Source: Dillenia suffruticosa (lineage: Eukaryota > Streptophyta > Magnoliopsida > Dilleniales > Dilleniaceae). Taken from it: a stretch of DNA of 64,000 nt. The notes under the pieces are model-generated. The model was given only the letters and a program-made list of their open reading frames with translations, was not told where the DNA came from and ran no database searches. Each line of letters opens with the position of its first letter. Within the stretch, counting starts at the first letter, position 1. Position numbers and translations under genes: made by a program. The stretch lies in contig JAVTVX010000024.1 in NCBI GenBank assembly GCA_033439265.1, positions 7,857,001-7,921,000 on the forward strand. The letters are read 5' to 3'. Below, in pieces: positions 9,492-21,827 of the stretch.

Positions 9492-12384
9492 GGAGAGTCT
9501 AAAAGCAGTTTCCTTCTCTCCATCAGAAGGCTATTTTATGGATGAGCCGCATCTTCTTTTCTTAAAAAATTTTGTTTCCAAAATTTAGGTCTCCTTTCTT
9601 AGAAGTCTCGATTTTTGTTTTTCTTCCCTTCATATCTTAGCGTGTTTGGTCCAAACAGATAAAGAACATAAAAGGGTCCAAGAGATATAGGCCCATATGT
9701 GGAAATGGAGTTTTAATTTCTCCTCTGTTCGTTCATTTCATTGTTCTCCTGGTAATTACAAAGAGCACCCCATTATTAAAACCGATGGCATTTCTAATTT
9801 ATGTGGAAAAAAATATATTTTGTCCAGATTAAAAGAGGATGAAGAGATTCAAAACTGGGGTGAGAGAGACGAGGGGAGTCCTGCGTTGCTCGGTCAAAGG
9901 ACGGTGGTATTTATGTAAGGATAATGTTACGATGATTTAAAAGATTAATAATGTATAAGATAAACTTTGATGTAAGATAATCTTAGTGGCATAATTAGAT
10001 TTTTTCCTTTGACAACTTTCCCTATGTGCTTTTGGGACTAAAAGTTAAAATAAATGCAGCCGCTTTTCAAGTAGAAATTAGAGTTTATAATTCACTTGCC
10101 TTAATTTATTTTTATTTTTCATTATTTTATTTGTAATATATTTAACTAAATTTTACAAATAAAATTCAGATTTTTATACAAAACAAATTTTAACCATATA
10201 ACTTTGATATGAGTCTAACCACAACTTCCGTATAAATCAGGTTATTGTTGTCACTTTCTGGCTTGTATTGTAAGAGAATATATAGCTTGACATTAGATTT
10301 GCTTCATTTAGAAAGTAGATTTGAGTTTCAGTTAACTTTTTTTTATACACACAATGAAAATTTGAAGTTGAGATATCCTTATAGAAAAGAGAATAATGTC
10401 AATTGAATTATAATTTATCGGTATCAACCAATTAATTTTTAAGTGTAGAGTAAGAAATCCACAAAACAAAGGTAGGGCTGCTTTTCGTTGTCCTTTGAAT
10501 CTTGCCTCTGTAGAACTCTTGAAAATACTAAATCCAATGTTAAAACAGAAAACGTAATAATATTTGACTTGAAAAAGGTAAAGAGGATAAACTTAATGCA
10601 TTTTTTCAAAGTATCATACGGAAAAATCTTCTGTTAGCTTTTTGAAAGTCAATGTAATTAGTGTCTACTCTAGACACCTTGTTTATTGCCAAGTGACAGC
10701 ATTATGCTTCACTTTTAGATTTTCCTTTTTCATTTTGATTCTTTGCTTTGTAATGGAAAAACTACACCATCTCTGGCCTGTTGATCCAGTGATATAAACA
10801 TAGAGACCCCACAACCCTTTTCTCCTCTTTTATTGTAAAGGGGTCGTCCGAGGGCAATTGACAGGGAAAAAAAAAAAAAAAAACTACACTGTACAGAGGA
10901 GAATAAAGCAAGATGATAAGAACAATCCGGTTTCTCTTTAAAAGGTGAAGAAGAATTGTCAATATAAAAAAAAATTAAAATAGAATTGTCAATAAAATTT
11001 TCCTCCAATCAAACAAAGTCCATTTACCAAATAAATGGGTGAAGAAAGGATTGCATTAATCAAGAGATGAACCATTCGAGTGTCTTGGCCCATCAGAAGG
11101 GATGGTACAAAGCCCAAGCACTCTGTAACTCCAAAACATAATTTCAAAATGTCATTGTTGGTGATATGGATGATCTACATCTTTTTATGACCATTTTGGT
11201 TCTTGGGTTTTAAAAGGGTCAATGGTTTATGACCTCAAATATGGATTACAATGGAGAGGAAAAAAAAAAGTCTCTCCTTTCCCAAGTTGTCTGGCAATAT
11301 CAACCTAGTCTCAATTTCTTTTTCCTCATATGTTGCTTTTTTATTGAATGGAAATGGTTTGCTTCCTTCTCATTATCGTATTTGGTGTTTTTCTGTTGTT
11401 ATTGACAAATATTTTAATATGCATAAGAAGTAGAAAAGATATTATTCAATTTGTGGAAATATACAGTACGAAGATATCGAATGAAACAAACATTTTAAGA
11501 AGACTTGTTTGTATAAAACTGGCTCAGAACCTGTAATTGTTTTTTATCAATTAAATGAGAAAGATTTCATTTCCCATTTCCCTCCTATTACAATGTGGTA
11601 CATAGAGAGAGAGAGAGAGAGAGGGAGATCATAATTCACATGCTTACTGTATGGTGTGCCATGGGTTACATATTAGTGAACTGTGGTTTGTTCTAAATTC
11701 AATGTTCAAATATGTGATGGGACATTACGGTCATTTTAATCTAGAACAAGCCTAAACCTGTTTCTCCTTCACAGAATGGTGTGAACCATGGAAAACAGTG
11801 TCCAATCTCTTGTGATATGAATATCCTGTTGGATATTAGAGGTGATTACGCCGTAATGGCCGTGATCCTACCACACCTTATCTGTCCTTTTAATGGATCC
11901 TTACCCCATGTTTTCATTTGAATTAGGATGCAACCCAATTAAATAATATTAATTCTATTAAATAAAATATAAATATTTAACAGTTATAAATATAGATAAA
12001 TTGATAATCAATATTTATATATTTTGTACTCTTTTTTCAAATAATTTATGAGATGACTATCCTGGAAGATGTTGTCAGACTCGACCCTTTTTCTGTCAAA
12101 CTCTGTTTTCTAACATAAGCCTCCCACGCCATATCAAAGATGGCAAAATCAATCCACCCCAACACAACAAAATCCCACAAAATTGGGAATTTGTGTCGGC
12201 CTACGAAAGTCCAAAACCATCGGCACGACATCCCCAGTGAGATTTAGCCAATTATTCCAAACTAGGTATAGATGATTTGATTGGACACTAGCCCCACGGC
12301 CCCTACCATGTTTTTTCAACATTTCAAAATGGTACAAATTTGGCATCCTCAACGTTTTGATTACTCATGAATCTGAGAGATAAG
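9490..12384. other. Intergenic DNA without recognisable genes
   Basis: AT-rich, with a (GA)n run near 11606-11624 and an A-rich run near 10867. Scattered short open frames show neither domains nor coding texture. A somewhat GC-richer segment at 11700-11910 holds nothing I can assign. Confidence 0.6.
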
Positions 12385-12800
12385 GGTGCAAATCTAAGCG
12401 AGTAGTTCACTATTCTCGTTAAATAACTTGACTCGTTTCGTTTGTTTATTAAATGAGCTGAATTAATTTAATAATTAAATTTATTTAATAAATGAATTAA
12501 AATTGAGATTTTTGCTACTCGATTTGAAAACTCATGAACTCCTTAAAATATAATAATATTTACATAAATTTTTATTTATATTATTTAATATTCATTTGTA
12601 TTAAAAAATCAATAATTTTAATTTTGAATTTGAGTTTGAACTCAATTTGGGGTCAAATTCGGACTCAAATTGTATATTGAAATTACATGAATCAATCCTC
12701 AATTTAAATCTACTCATTTAAACTTGAGATTGAATTTGCATAACTAAGTCGAACTTGAAATTTTAAATATTTGACCTCAACTTTATTCAATTACCACTCT
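12385..12800. mobile_element. Candidate hAT-like MITE relic
   Basis: The left edge reads AGGGTGCAAATCTAAGCGAG. The right edge, reversed, reads AGAGTGGTAATTGAATAAAG. Inside are repeated ACTCG/GAGTT-type words like those of the clearer MITE at 30737. No matching 8-bp flanks are left, so the call is tentative. Confidence 0.3.
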
Positions 12801-12993
12801 CATGCTTCATCCTGAGTTAGGAACACCCGGATCATATCTCAAACTTCTCCATAATCGAGAATCCAAATCTACATACACAAATAAATGATCATTTGTTTCA
12901 TTCGAAGACGAAGATTCACAACAGAGGCATTTAAAAGGATCATAAATCTCAATCTCACTCAAAATCGAGAATTACAACAAATGACTTTGAAAT

Positions 12994-13139
12994 AATATAA
13001 GTAATATACTCCCAATGGCCAAATACTTTAAGTAATCAATATAAGATCAAAATTGTATAAATTATTCAAACATAGCAAGGTCTTATAAGCATGTACAAAA
13101 ACGTAATTTGGAAGTTCAAAATATAAGTAATATACTCCC
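12994..13139. repeat. Direct repeat of 20 bp bounding a 106-bp spacer
   Basis: AATATAAGTAATATACTCCC is perfectly repeated at 12994-13013 and 13120-13139, just after the 3' end of the copia coding region. It reads as a 126-bp partial tandem duplication, possibly including the polypurine tract (GCGGGAGTA on the - strand) and the start of the lost 3' LTR. Confidence 0.6.
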
Positions 13140-13140
13140 G

Positions 13141-14846
13141 CTAATCAAATAAATCAAAACACCCTAAAATATCTATACTCTCAACATGTTTTGCAAAAAC
13201 CGTGAGTCTCAACCCCATGGTCAAAGGATCAACTAACATATTATCGGTGTCAATATGTTTAACTACAATGTCACTATTCTTTACAAAATTCTTGACCTTA
13301 AGAAATTTTATCTTTAAATGTTTAGACCCACTAGTGGTTTTGTTGTTTTTAGTGAATAACACAGCAAACTTATTATCACAATAAATCCGAAACGGTTTAG
13401 AAATAGAATCAACAACTTGTAGACCAGAAATAAAGTTTTTAAGTCAAATGGTTTGCGTAGCAATTTCAGAACAAGCAACAAACTCAGTCTGCATTGTGGA
13501 CGAGGTTAAAGGTGTTTGCTTAATAATCTTCCAAGAAACAATACCTCCAACTAACATAAAAATATATCCAGATGTGGATTTCATATCATCTTCGCAACCA
13601 ACAAAATCAGAATCTGTGAATCTAATAATTTCATGATTATCTACCTTTATGTTTACAATCATATAGTACTTGGTCTTTTGTAGGTACTTCATCTCTTTCT
13701 TGGTAAGAACCCAATGAGCATGACCAGAGTTAGAGAGGTATCCGCCAAGAACTCTTACTGTAAAGGCTATATCAAGCCTAGTGCAAACTTGTGCATACAG
13801 AAGACCCCTAACTGCACTAAAATAAGGTATGCCCTATTTGGATTCTCTTTCCAAATCATTTCTTGAGCACCGACTAAGTTTTAACTTGTTACCTTTTACA
13901 ACAGTTGCATTCACAACCTTACAATTCTATATATTGAATCTGTTGAGCAAACAATCAATATATGCCCTTTGAGAAAAACCTAACAAGTTTTGAGACCTGT
14001 TCCTATGAATCTCAATGCCAAAAACAAAAGATACATTCTCAAGATCTTTCATATCAAAAACCTTAGACAACAAATGTTTGGTGCCATGAAACAACCCATC
14101 ATCATTACTGGCCAATAAGATATTATTTACATACAAAACAAAAAAGATAAACTTACTCTCGTTGATTTTGTGGTATATGCATTAATCAACCTTGTTCTCC
14201 TTAAAACCCATAGAAATAACGACCTCATCAAACTTCAATAACCATTGCCTGAAAGTTTGTCTAAGATCATAGATAGACTTCTTGAGTTTACACACCAAGT
14301 GTTCACTCCCCAATTCCTGAAAACCTTCAACTTGTATCATATAAACCTCCTCTTCCAACTTACCATTCAAGAAGGTTGTTTTCATATCCTTTTGATGGAG
14401 TTCTAAATCAAAATGTGCTACCAAGACTATGATAATTCTAAAAGAATCCTTGGATGACATCGGTAAAAATGTCTCATTGTAATCCACCCATTCTTTTTGA
14501 GTAAATCCCTTTGCCATCAACCTAGTCTCAAATCTCTCAAGTCTCCCTTTAGAATTGTTTTTGGTTTTGTACACCCATCTACAAGCGATTGATTTACTAC
14601 TCTTTGGAGCCCAACAAACTCCCAAACACCATTTTGGGCCATGGATTGTATCTCTTCTTTCATAGCATCCATCCACATAGTAGCTTGAGGACAACTAATA
14701 ACATCACGAAAAGTCACAGGATCCGCTACATGATTAATATCATAATCATTTTCTTCAAGAAAAACTAAATAGTCATTAGAAATAGCAGACCTTCTTTGCT
14801 TAGAAGATCCCCTCAATGACATCTTAACCTCAACTTCCGGTATCAT
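13141..14846 (-). pseudogene. Copia polyprotein: reverse transcriptase and RNase H (dead)
   Basis: On the - strand from 14846: a linker ending in the conserved W-DAMKEEIQSM start of copia RT, then ACRWVYKTK, AKGFTQKE-VDYNETF, DMKTTFLNGKLEEEVYM and KKSIYDLRQ (14694-14182). Next comes the active-site block YVNNILLAS (14136-13927) and RNase H with FTDSDFVGCEDD-KSTSGY, SWKIIKQT and STMQTEF (13692-13444). The last part is KHIDTDNMLVDPLT to the stop at 13141. The catalytic YVDD is YVNN, so both aspartates are gone, and there are frameshifts between blocks. The element cannot reverse transcribe itself. Confidence 0.88.
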
Positions 14847-14859
14847 AGAAATATCAATA

Positions 14860-15833
14860 CACTATTAGAAAATGGACTTTCAGTGACGGAAAAATTTATC
14901 GTTGAAGAGTATTAACGACGGATTTTTTCCGTCACTAATAGTGACCGGCTAAATATCAGCGATAGATTTTTTTCTGTCACTAATATCAGTGACGAAAAAA
15001 ATTCGTCGCTAAAAAAAATAAAATAATAAAAAATAATAAAAAATAATACAAATAAAAATAAATAAAAAATAAAAAATTGCAATTTGTTCTAGATAGCCCC
15101 TCGACCCGCGACCTTTAATTTCTGATAAACATATTCAGTCACCTTCGAACCTAGGCATAGTGAAATTCCGTGAGCAACACAACCACTAAGCCATCATAGT
15201 TATCTAATCATATTATTATTATTTTTTACTTATTATCTTTATCTCATATTTTTAATAATAATAAAATAATATAAAATTATAATTTATTATACAATAATGA
15301 AATAATTTTATTTTAGATTAAAATAAAATAATAAAAATTTTTTAAAATAAAATAATATTATCCTTCTAAAAATAAAATAAAATAAAAATAATTATATTAA
15401 ATAAAAATTTTAAAATTTTAAAAATTTTAAAAAATTAAAAAAAAAATTAAAAATTAAAAAAAAATTCGTCGCTAATCCGTTGGTAATCTGTCACTAATTT
15501 TTTTGTCGGTTATCCGTCGTTAATTTTTCTGTCGATAATCTGTCGGTAAAATTTCTTTCAATAATTCATCTGTAATCTATCGCTAATAGGTTTACAAAAA
15601 ATTAAAATTTAAAAAAATTTAAAAAATCCGTCGGTAATCCATCGCTGATAGTTTACAAAAAATTAAAAGATTAAAAAATTAAAAAGATTAAAAAATTAAA
15701 AAATTATACAAAATTCATCGTTAATTCATCGGTGATCCATCGGTAAAATTTTCATAGTAATCCGTCGCTATTAACGATAAAAAAAAAATCTATCGATAAT
15801 TTTTCGTCACTGAAAGTCCATTTTCTAGTAGTG
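14860..15833. mobile_element. Non-autonomous CACTA (En/Spm) element 1 inside the copia relic
   Basis: The left end is CACTATTAGAAAATGGAC and the right end is its reverse complement (TCCATTTTCTAGTAGTG), giving inverted repeats of about 28 bases. The trinucleotide ATA directly flanks both ends (14857-14859 and 15834-15836), the 3-bp target duplication diagnostic of CACTA elements. Subterminal arrays of CGTCGCTAAT/CGTCGGTAAT words, in both orientations, match the family's transposase-binding repeats. There is no coding capacity. The copia sequence resumes in the expected protein region on each side, confirming insertion. Confidence 0.9.
15141..15193 (-). other. tRNA-like module inside CACTA element 1
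   Basis: On the - strand: A-box TGGCTTAGTGGT, about 26 bases, then B-box CCTAGGTTCGAAGGT. It is followed by sequence similar to the cores of CACTA elements 2 and 3. It is not a functional tRNA: no cloverleaf with an anticodon arm can be drawn. Confidence 0.55.
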
Positions 15834-15836
15834 ATA

Positions 15837-16800
15837 GGAGTAACAATCTTGAGGAGGAGGATTTTCATCATGATGACCTTGATCTTCTCTCTCAACAATC
15901 ACAGGTATTATACTTCTCTGTGTTTAGCCAAAGGGATGATGACATCTTTAATTAGTTTGCAATTTTGCTGCTTGTGGCTCAACAATTTTGGTTTCATATA
16001 TAGGACAAATGAATCTATATCCTTTAGAATGATCTGGATACTCCATGAAAAAACAACGAGTTATTCTAGATTCAATTTTGCGTTCATGAGGGTTATAGAT
16101 TCTAATTTCTGCAAGACATCTCCAAACTCGAAAGTGGTTTAAACTGGATTTTCTATCGATTCACAACTCAAAAGATATTTTGGGAATAGATTTGTTTGGT
16201 ATTCTATTCAAAATATGTAAGGTTGTTTTTATGGATTCACCCCAAAATAACTTGGGAAGATTTGTTCTACTCATCATTTTCTTAACGGTGTGATTTTGCT
16301 TTTCAGTCATACCATTTTGTTCAGAACTAACAAGCATAGTATAGTAGGCAACAATCCCATACTCTTGTAAATATTTGACAAACAATCCCATATATTGTTT
16401 AGTTATGTCATGTTTGCCATAATACTCGTCTTTTCGGTCAGACCTAATTATCTTAATGACTTTCTCTAGTTGTTTCTCTACTTTGTTTTAAAGATTTTAA
16501 AATTTTCTAAAACATTAGATTTATCATTGATTAGATAAAGATAACCATAACGGGAAAAGTGACCTATAAAAGTAATAAAATATCTATTACCACACAATGT
16601 AAGAGTAAGAGGTCTACTAATGTCAGTATGTACAATTTCCAAAAGATCACTACTTCAAGTTGCCCTCTTTTTCTTGGTCTTGGTCATGGTCATTTTTGTC
16701 TCTAATGCAATCAATACAAATGTCTAATTTTTCAAAATCAAGAGAAGGTAAAATGTTATCTTTTACCAATTTTTGAATTCCCTCATTTGAAATGTGATTT
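15837..16800 (-). pseudogene. Copia polyprotein: integrase (dead)
   Basis: On the - strand, 16391-16161 reads FVKYLQEYGIVAYYTML, SSEQNGMTEKQNHTV, PKLFWGESI-T-LHILNRIPNKS, the core and C-terminal part of copia integrase. It continues to 15837 with the usual LCVFGCLAEIRIYNPHERK and RCFFMEYPDHSKGYRF linker. The reading continues on the far side of the CACTA insertion at 14846. The region 16392-16800 is too decayed to frame fully. Confidence 0.85.
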
Positions 16801-16826
16801 AATCCTTTATACCACAATAGAGTTGA

Positions 16827-18112
16827 CTATTCTTTAATGAGAAGTCTTTTAGACAATGTGTTCTTAATATTCATGCAACTGTGCTCATTATTGAGAACTA
16901 AACACAATCTATATAAATTATCAATAAATTTAAATTCTCCTAAAGCTTTGAAATTCAAAACGAAGTCTATTTTTCCATTTCCAATGCCAAAGTGATAACC
17001 CAATTTATTTAAAACAGAAACTGAATTCAAATTCTGCATAAATGATGGTACATGAAAGACATTTTCCAAAATGAGTTTAAAACTAGAGTCTAAATTTAAA
17101 TCAATTGTTCCTATGTAGAAAACATCTACTTCGTTATTGTTTCTAGTTCTAAGCTTAGACTATATCTCATTTGGCTTCTGTTTGCTTTTGAACCCATCCA
17201 ATGTAACAACAACATGAACAGTTGCACCACTATCAAACCACCAAGAATTTTGTGGGGTATCAATAAAATAAGATTCAAAACAAATGAAAGATAGTGAGTA
17301 CCTTCTTGTTTACCCTTTTCCCAAGCCAAGGTTAATATTTGAGGCACTCTAACTTCATGTGACCTTTTTTTTCGTCCAAAAGAAACACTTGATTACTTTA
17401 TAAATGACAACCTTGGGACCTCCCACAACTTTAGACTGACCACTGCTCTGCCATTTGTTTTCCTAAACTTTCTTAAGAGTATTAGACACATTTTTCCTAA
17501 GGTTTTTTTAGAGCTTTTCCAAAAATTAGGTTTCGAATGGGGGACAAGAATAGCACTCTCACTCCTTTCTTTCTTAAGTTTTTCTTCCTCAGAAACATAT
17601 TTGGAGATAAGGTCATTGACACTCCAATTCTCATTCATAACATTGTAGGCAGTTTTGATTTGGGAAAATTTTAGAGGCAAAGAATTAAGGGTATGATGAA
17701 CAATGAATTTTTCAAGAATGATTATTTCATGGAATGCCAATTTGGTTTGGATGTGAACCCTTTTCATAATAAAATCTCTAACATCCCATGTACTGTCATA
17801 CTTCATACATGTAAACTCATTCATAAGGTTCCCGGTCTTGAACTTACTGGATTTTTGATATCTTTCCCCTACAATGTAGTGAAGTTGTTTAGCATTCTCA
17901 ATAATTTTCAACTCACTCAACAAATCTTTAGACACAACCCTCCTAATGGCATAAAGACTTATACGGTTCGCTATATCTCACTTAGCAAAAAACTCCCTCT
18001 CCTCAGCAGTGGTCCCAGGAGTTAATTTCGTTGGCGGATCAACACGCAAGGCCATGTCAATCTCACTCGTGACTAGTGCAAATGATAGATCATCGTTCCA
18101 TCTTATAATTGG
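16827..18112 (-). pseudogene. Copia polyprotein: gag, protease and pre-integrase (dead)
   Basis: Reading - from 18112: RWNDDLSFALVTSEIDMALR, an in-frame TGA near 17975, then the UBN2/gag core with IVHHTLNSLPLKFSQIKTAYN, ENWSVNDLISKYVSEEEKLK (to 17393). The protease region near 17230-17270 keeps WWFDSGATVHV with the DSG-type active site. The pre-integrase block ENVFHVPSFMQNLNSVSVL is at 17069-16827. Frameshifts separate the pieces. Confidence 0.85.
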
Positions 18113-18606
18113 ACCCATGAAGAACCTCAATAATAGCTTGATTGTTGTTCAAGCTAAAGGTCACTGTTTAGGATAAGAGATATAATAATTAATTAATGGG
18201 CAATGATAATAAAGAAATTAGCAACAATCTAAAATGTGCTAATAATAAACAAAGAGTGCAGGTTTATCATCACAGATTCCCCTTTAGGCAGAGAATGTGA
18301 CATACTAATAGGTACTTTTTACATAAATCTAATATGAGAATATGCCCGTTTTCGAGAAATCCATTTCCTTTGGGTAGATAGATTTTCTAAACCGATATAT
18401 TCTTAACCTTGATTTTTTATGACCCACACCAAAATTAACAATACAATCACCACCTTTGGGCAGGTAATTGCACGAGGTAACATAATCATCTTGTAACCAT
18501 GAATGAAAATCTTTCATTAATTTTTAGTCAATGAACCACTTTGACGGTCAAACATTTACATCAATTGATAAAAAATTTTCAAATCGAGAAATAAAAAAAA
18601 AAATTG

Positions 18607-18621
18607 CCCTTTGAATACCAA
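18607..18621 (-). other. Probable primer-binding site of the copia element
   Basis: TTGGTATTCAAAGGG on the - strand resembles the initiator-Met tRNA primer site (TGGTATCAGAG...). It lies ~500 bases upstream of the gag start. The 5' LTR should begin just right of it, but I find no similar sequence left of 13140, so the LTR pair is lost or unrecognisable. Confidence 0.4.
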
Positions 18622-20200
18622 TTCACATACTCAACTCAATGTATGCTACAAACCAACTTAGATGAGATATTGAATCTTGATATATCTCATTTGGTTATGA
18701 AACAACATATATTGCATCAAACTCAATATTTTAAACGATTCCATTTATTAAAATTATATACATAAACACAATCCCCAAATACACAATTTTTTAAACCTAT
18801 CTGGGGAGAGCACACGCTGACAATAGGTTTTTTTTTTTTTTTTTTCTTTTAGTGTGCCCAAATATTTTATAATATGATAAAATAAAAAATTAATGTGCAT
18901 GAAAGTAGAGTGTATATGAATGTACATCAAAACACACAAGAATGAGACCATTTGACTGAACCTAATTTCAAAGGAAAAAAAAAGCCTTTTAATTTCCCAT
19001 GTTGCCGTGTTGGAAAATATTTAGGTGCTTGTTTGGGAATGAAAACAAAACCCCTTTTTATTTTAATTTAGATTGCTAGCATATATTTCCATTTTTTTTA
19101 TCCGTAAAATTTGATCTCTCCACTCAATTTGTGTTTTAACATAAAAATGATTTTTGTTTGGAGAATGATCCAATTTTGTGCCATTCTTATAATAATCATT
19201 CTCAGGTATAACCTTCTCTAAATGTCTCACATCTTCCCTTATGTAAATTGAGAAACATAATCAAGCTACTACTCCAATATCAACTATCTCTACCAAATCA
19301 CATCAAATGGGAGACTATTGTATTTGTTTGTAGAGTTGTGCCCAAATTCAATGACAGGAAAACATGATTCTAACAACTCAAATAACAAACCTTTATAATT
19401 TTCTATTTGTAAAATTATAAATAAAAAATAAAAATGATAGATTTAGGATACTAATCTCACAAAAATTCTGCTTTGATACCAAATGAAACACGTAATTTGG
19501 GATCGATGTGTGACAATTAGAACACCATAGAGATGTACCTGTTTGTTTGTCAGTCATAATCAAAACACTCCGGAGGCAAGTTAAACAGGTTTTGTTTTCC
19601 TCTTCGATCTTCATATGATGGTGGCTCTCAATGGGTAAGTAATCGTATGTTGAAGTGAAGAGGGGATCTAGTCAATATTAAATGTATTATTGAAACCCTA
19701 GTTGCCTCCCCATTAAAGGTTTCTTGGGCTCATACCTACACAACCGCTAAATCACACTGACCTTAAAAGATATGCAAAGTCTTATTTCACAATTTTGATC
19801 ACTCAAAACTTTATAGGCGATGCTTATTTCATATCAGAACTAAATTTATCAATCTATTTTTATTAAAACTTAAAATCACTGGTTAATAGTAGTCCACTCA
19901 ATAAAAAATTCTTATATCTTACTCTTCTCTCACTCTTTCACTTTGTTACTACTCATCATTTTTTTAATGAAATAATCTGTATTCGGAGTCATCTCGAAGA
20001 ATTTTTTTAATATAATTTTTTTTATTTTTAATTTTTGAATTTGATATTTGATTAAATAATTTATTATTCTTATTCACCGATAATACTTATCTTGTGACAT
20101 ATTTCTATCATTAATTTGCCAAAAGTATAATGTAGTAATATATGGGCTTTTCCTTCTAGAATAGGCTATTTAATATTGTCTTTACACCGTGTAAAAAGAA
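18622..20200. other. Intergenic DNA; possible LTR remains
   Basis: A second primer-site-like TTTGGTATCAAAGCAGA lies on the - strand at about 19467-19484, hinting at another decayed LTR element to its right (19485-19760). Otherwise AT-rich, with a T-run at 18830-18846. Confidence 0.35.
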
Positions 20201-20209
20201 AGTCCGAGA

Positions 20210-20560
20210 CGCCAAAGTAAACGAGATCCAAAGTGTCAGCGTGCATTTTTAGTTGCTCTCTCTCTATGAGTGTAACGAAGGTGTCAAGACATGGATGGTC
20301 ACCGGTGTCAGCCCTCGCAGACAGCCACCTCGGCGGTGCAGTTGAGGGCGGATATAGCCACAGACCGACGGGCTTGAAACGGCTAAACCACGGGGCTGCC
20401 AGGGGTCCCACTCTTGTTGCCTTCCTTGCCTCTGTTAGTCTCTCGAGGCTCACGCGCCGCACTGTGTCTACCTAGAGCCAGACACGTTAATTCACTTTTC
20501 CATTTTTGGAATTCTCACGAGACATGAGCCGCACTTGAGGCTTAAGGGACCCGCCACGAG
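20210..20560. other. Unassigned GC-rich segment
   Basis: A sharp rise in GC within very AT-rich surroundings, open in frames on both strands (80 codons +, 98 codons -). No domain, start context or splice pattern that I recognise; neither strand has a TATA box nearby. It could be an exon of an unrecognised gene, a captured gene piece, or a regulatory island. Confidence 0.3.
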
Positions 20561-20993
20561 TATCCAATGATTGATTTTTTATTACTAATATTAGATTAAC
20601 CTATTCTTTGCCCAAATAGGCTAAGCCTTCCTTTGGATTAGCATATTTTACTTCCAAAAGAAACAAAAATAACTACGTATTAATCATTTCTCTTAGTATT
20701 AATATTAATAAAATTTTTTAAAAATTATTCTAAAATAATTTAAAATTATTGTTCAATAGTCTATTATAAAAAACATAAACTTATCACTTGAGGTATGAAA
20801 GTCCCAACCAGAAGATTTAAAGTTATCGCTTGAAGACCTAAAGTATTGTTCGTATACTTTTTATTATACTGATTTGTTTTTAATTAAATTATTGATACAT
20901 TTTAATTAAATAAATATATATTTGATTAAAAATTAAATTTGATTAAAAATTATTGATATTCATTTTCTTCTTTTTCTTTCCTACCAAACGAAA

Positions 20994-21026
<33 letters not shown>

Positions 21027-21771
21027 TTTACTTTCACTAGATGAATGTATTTACCTCCCCTCCACTTTTTATTATATGATTTAGTGAGAATAATACCCAT
21101 TTTACTCTATTTTTCACTACAATCAAAGAAGAAAAAGTGATATTGATTTTTTTTCTTTCACTCCTATTAAACAAAATAAAAAAATATATTTTTATTTTCA
21201 CTAAATAATTTAATTTTCTTTTTTCCCTTTCCCCTTCCCTTCCCTCTCCATTTTCACGAGCCAAACTTACCTCAGTCCGTTAATGAAAAATAATTATTTT
21301 GAATTCATCATTACTCTTAATTATTTTTGTATTTCTTCGGTAATCAAACCGATTGAGCTTACTTTTGACGAGCAAATCGCGTATTGATGACGTAAATTCC
21401 GCGTGCTTTACTCCCTTAATCAACTTATATCACAACCATATTTGACGGCCGTGATTTAAAACGAAGACTACGACTATACTAAAGTGGAGCGCGCACTATG
21501 GGACGTTGAAATTTGAGCAGAGTCCTGTCGCTTTGATGGGTCCCGCCACAACTGAGTAACATTACCATGAAAAGTCAAGATCAGATTCAACATGAAATAC
21601 TAGCCCTTGGATCCAAGGTTGTGACAGCCCAATGATATGACATCCCACCAACTTTATGTGCACAAGAGTAGCACTGTAACAGGAATGGCAAAAGTTAAAA
21701 TTAGAATCTCACACCCGCTGACTTATGGGTCGTTATTGCTTTGGCATGTGTTGGACAAATCCACAGTAAAG

Positions 21772-21827
<56 letters not shown>

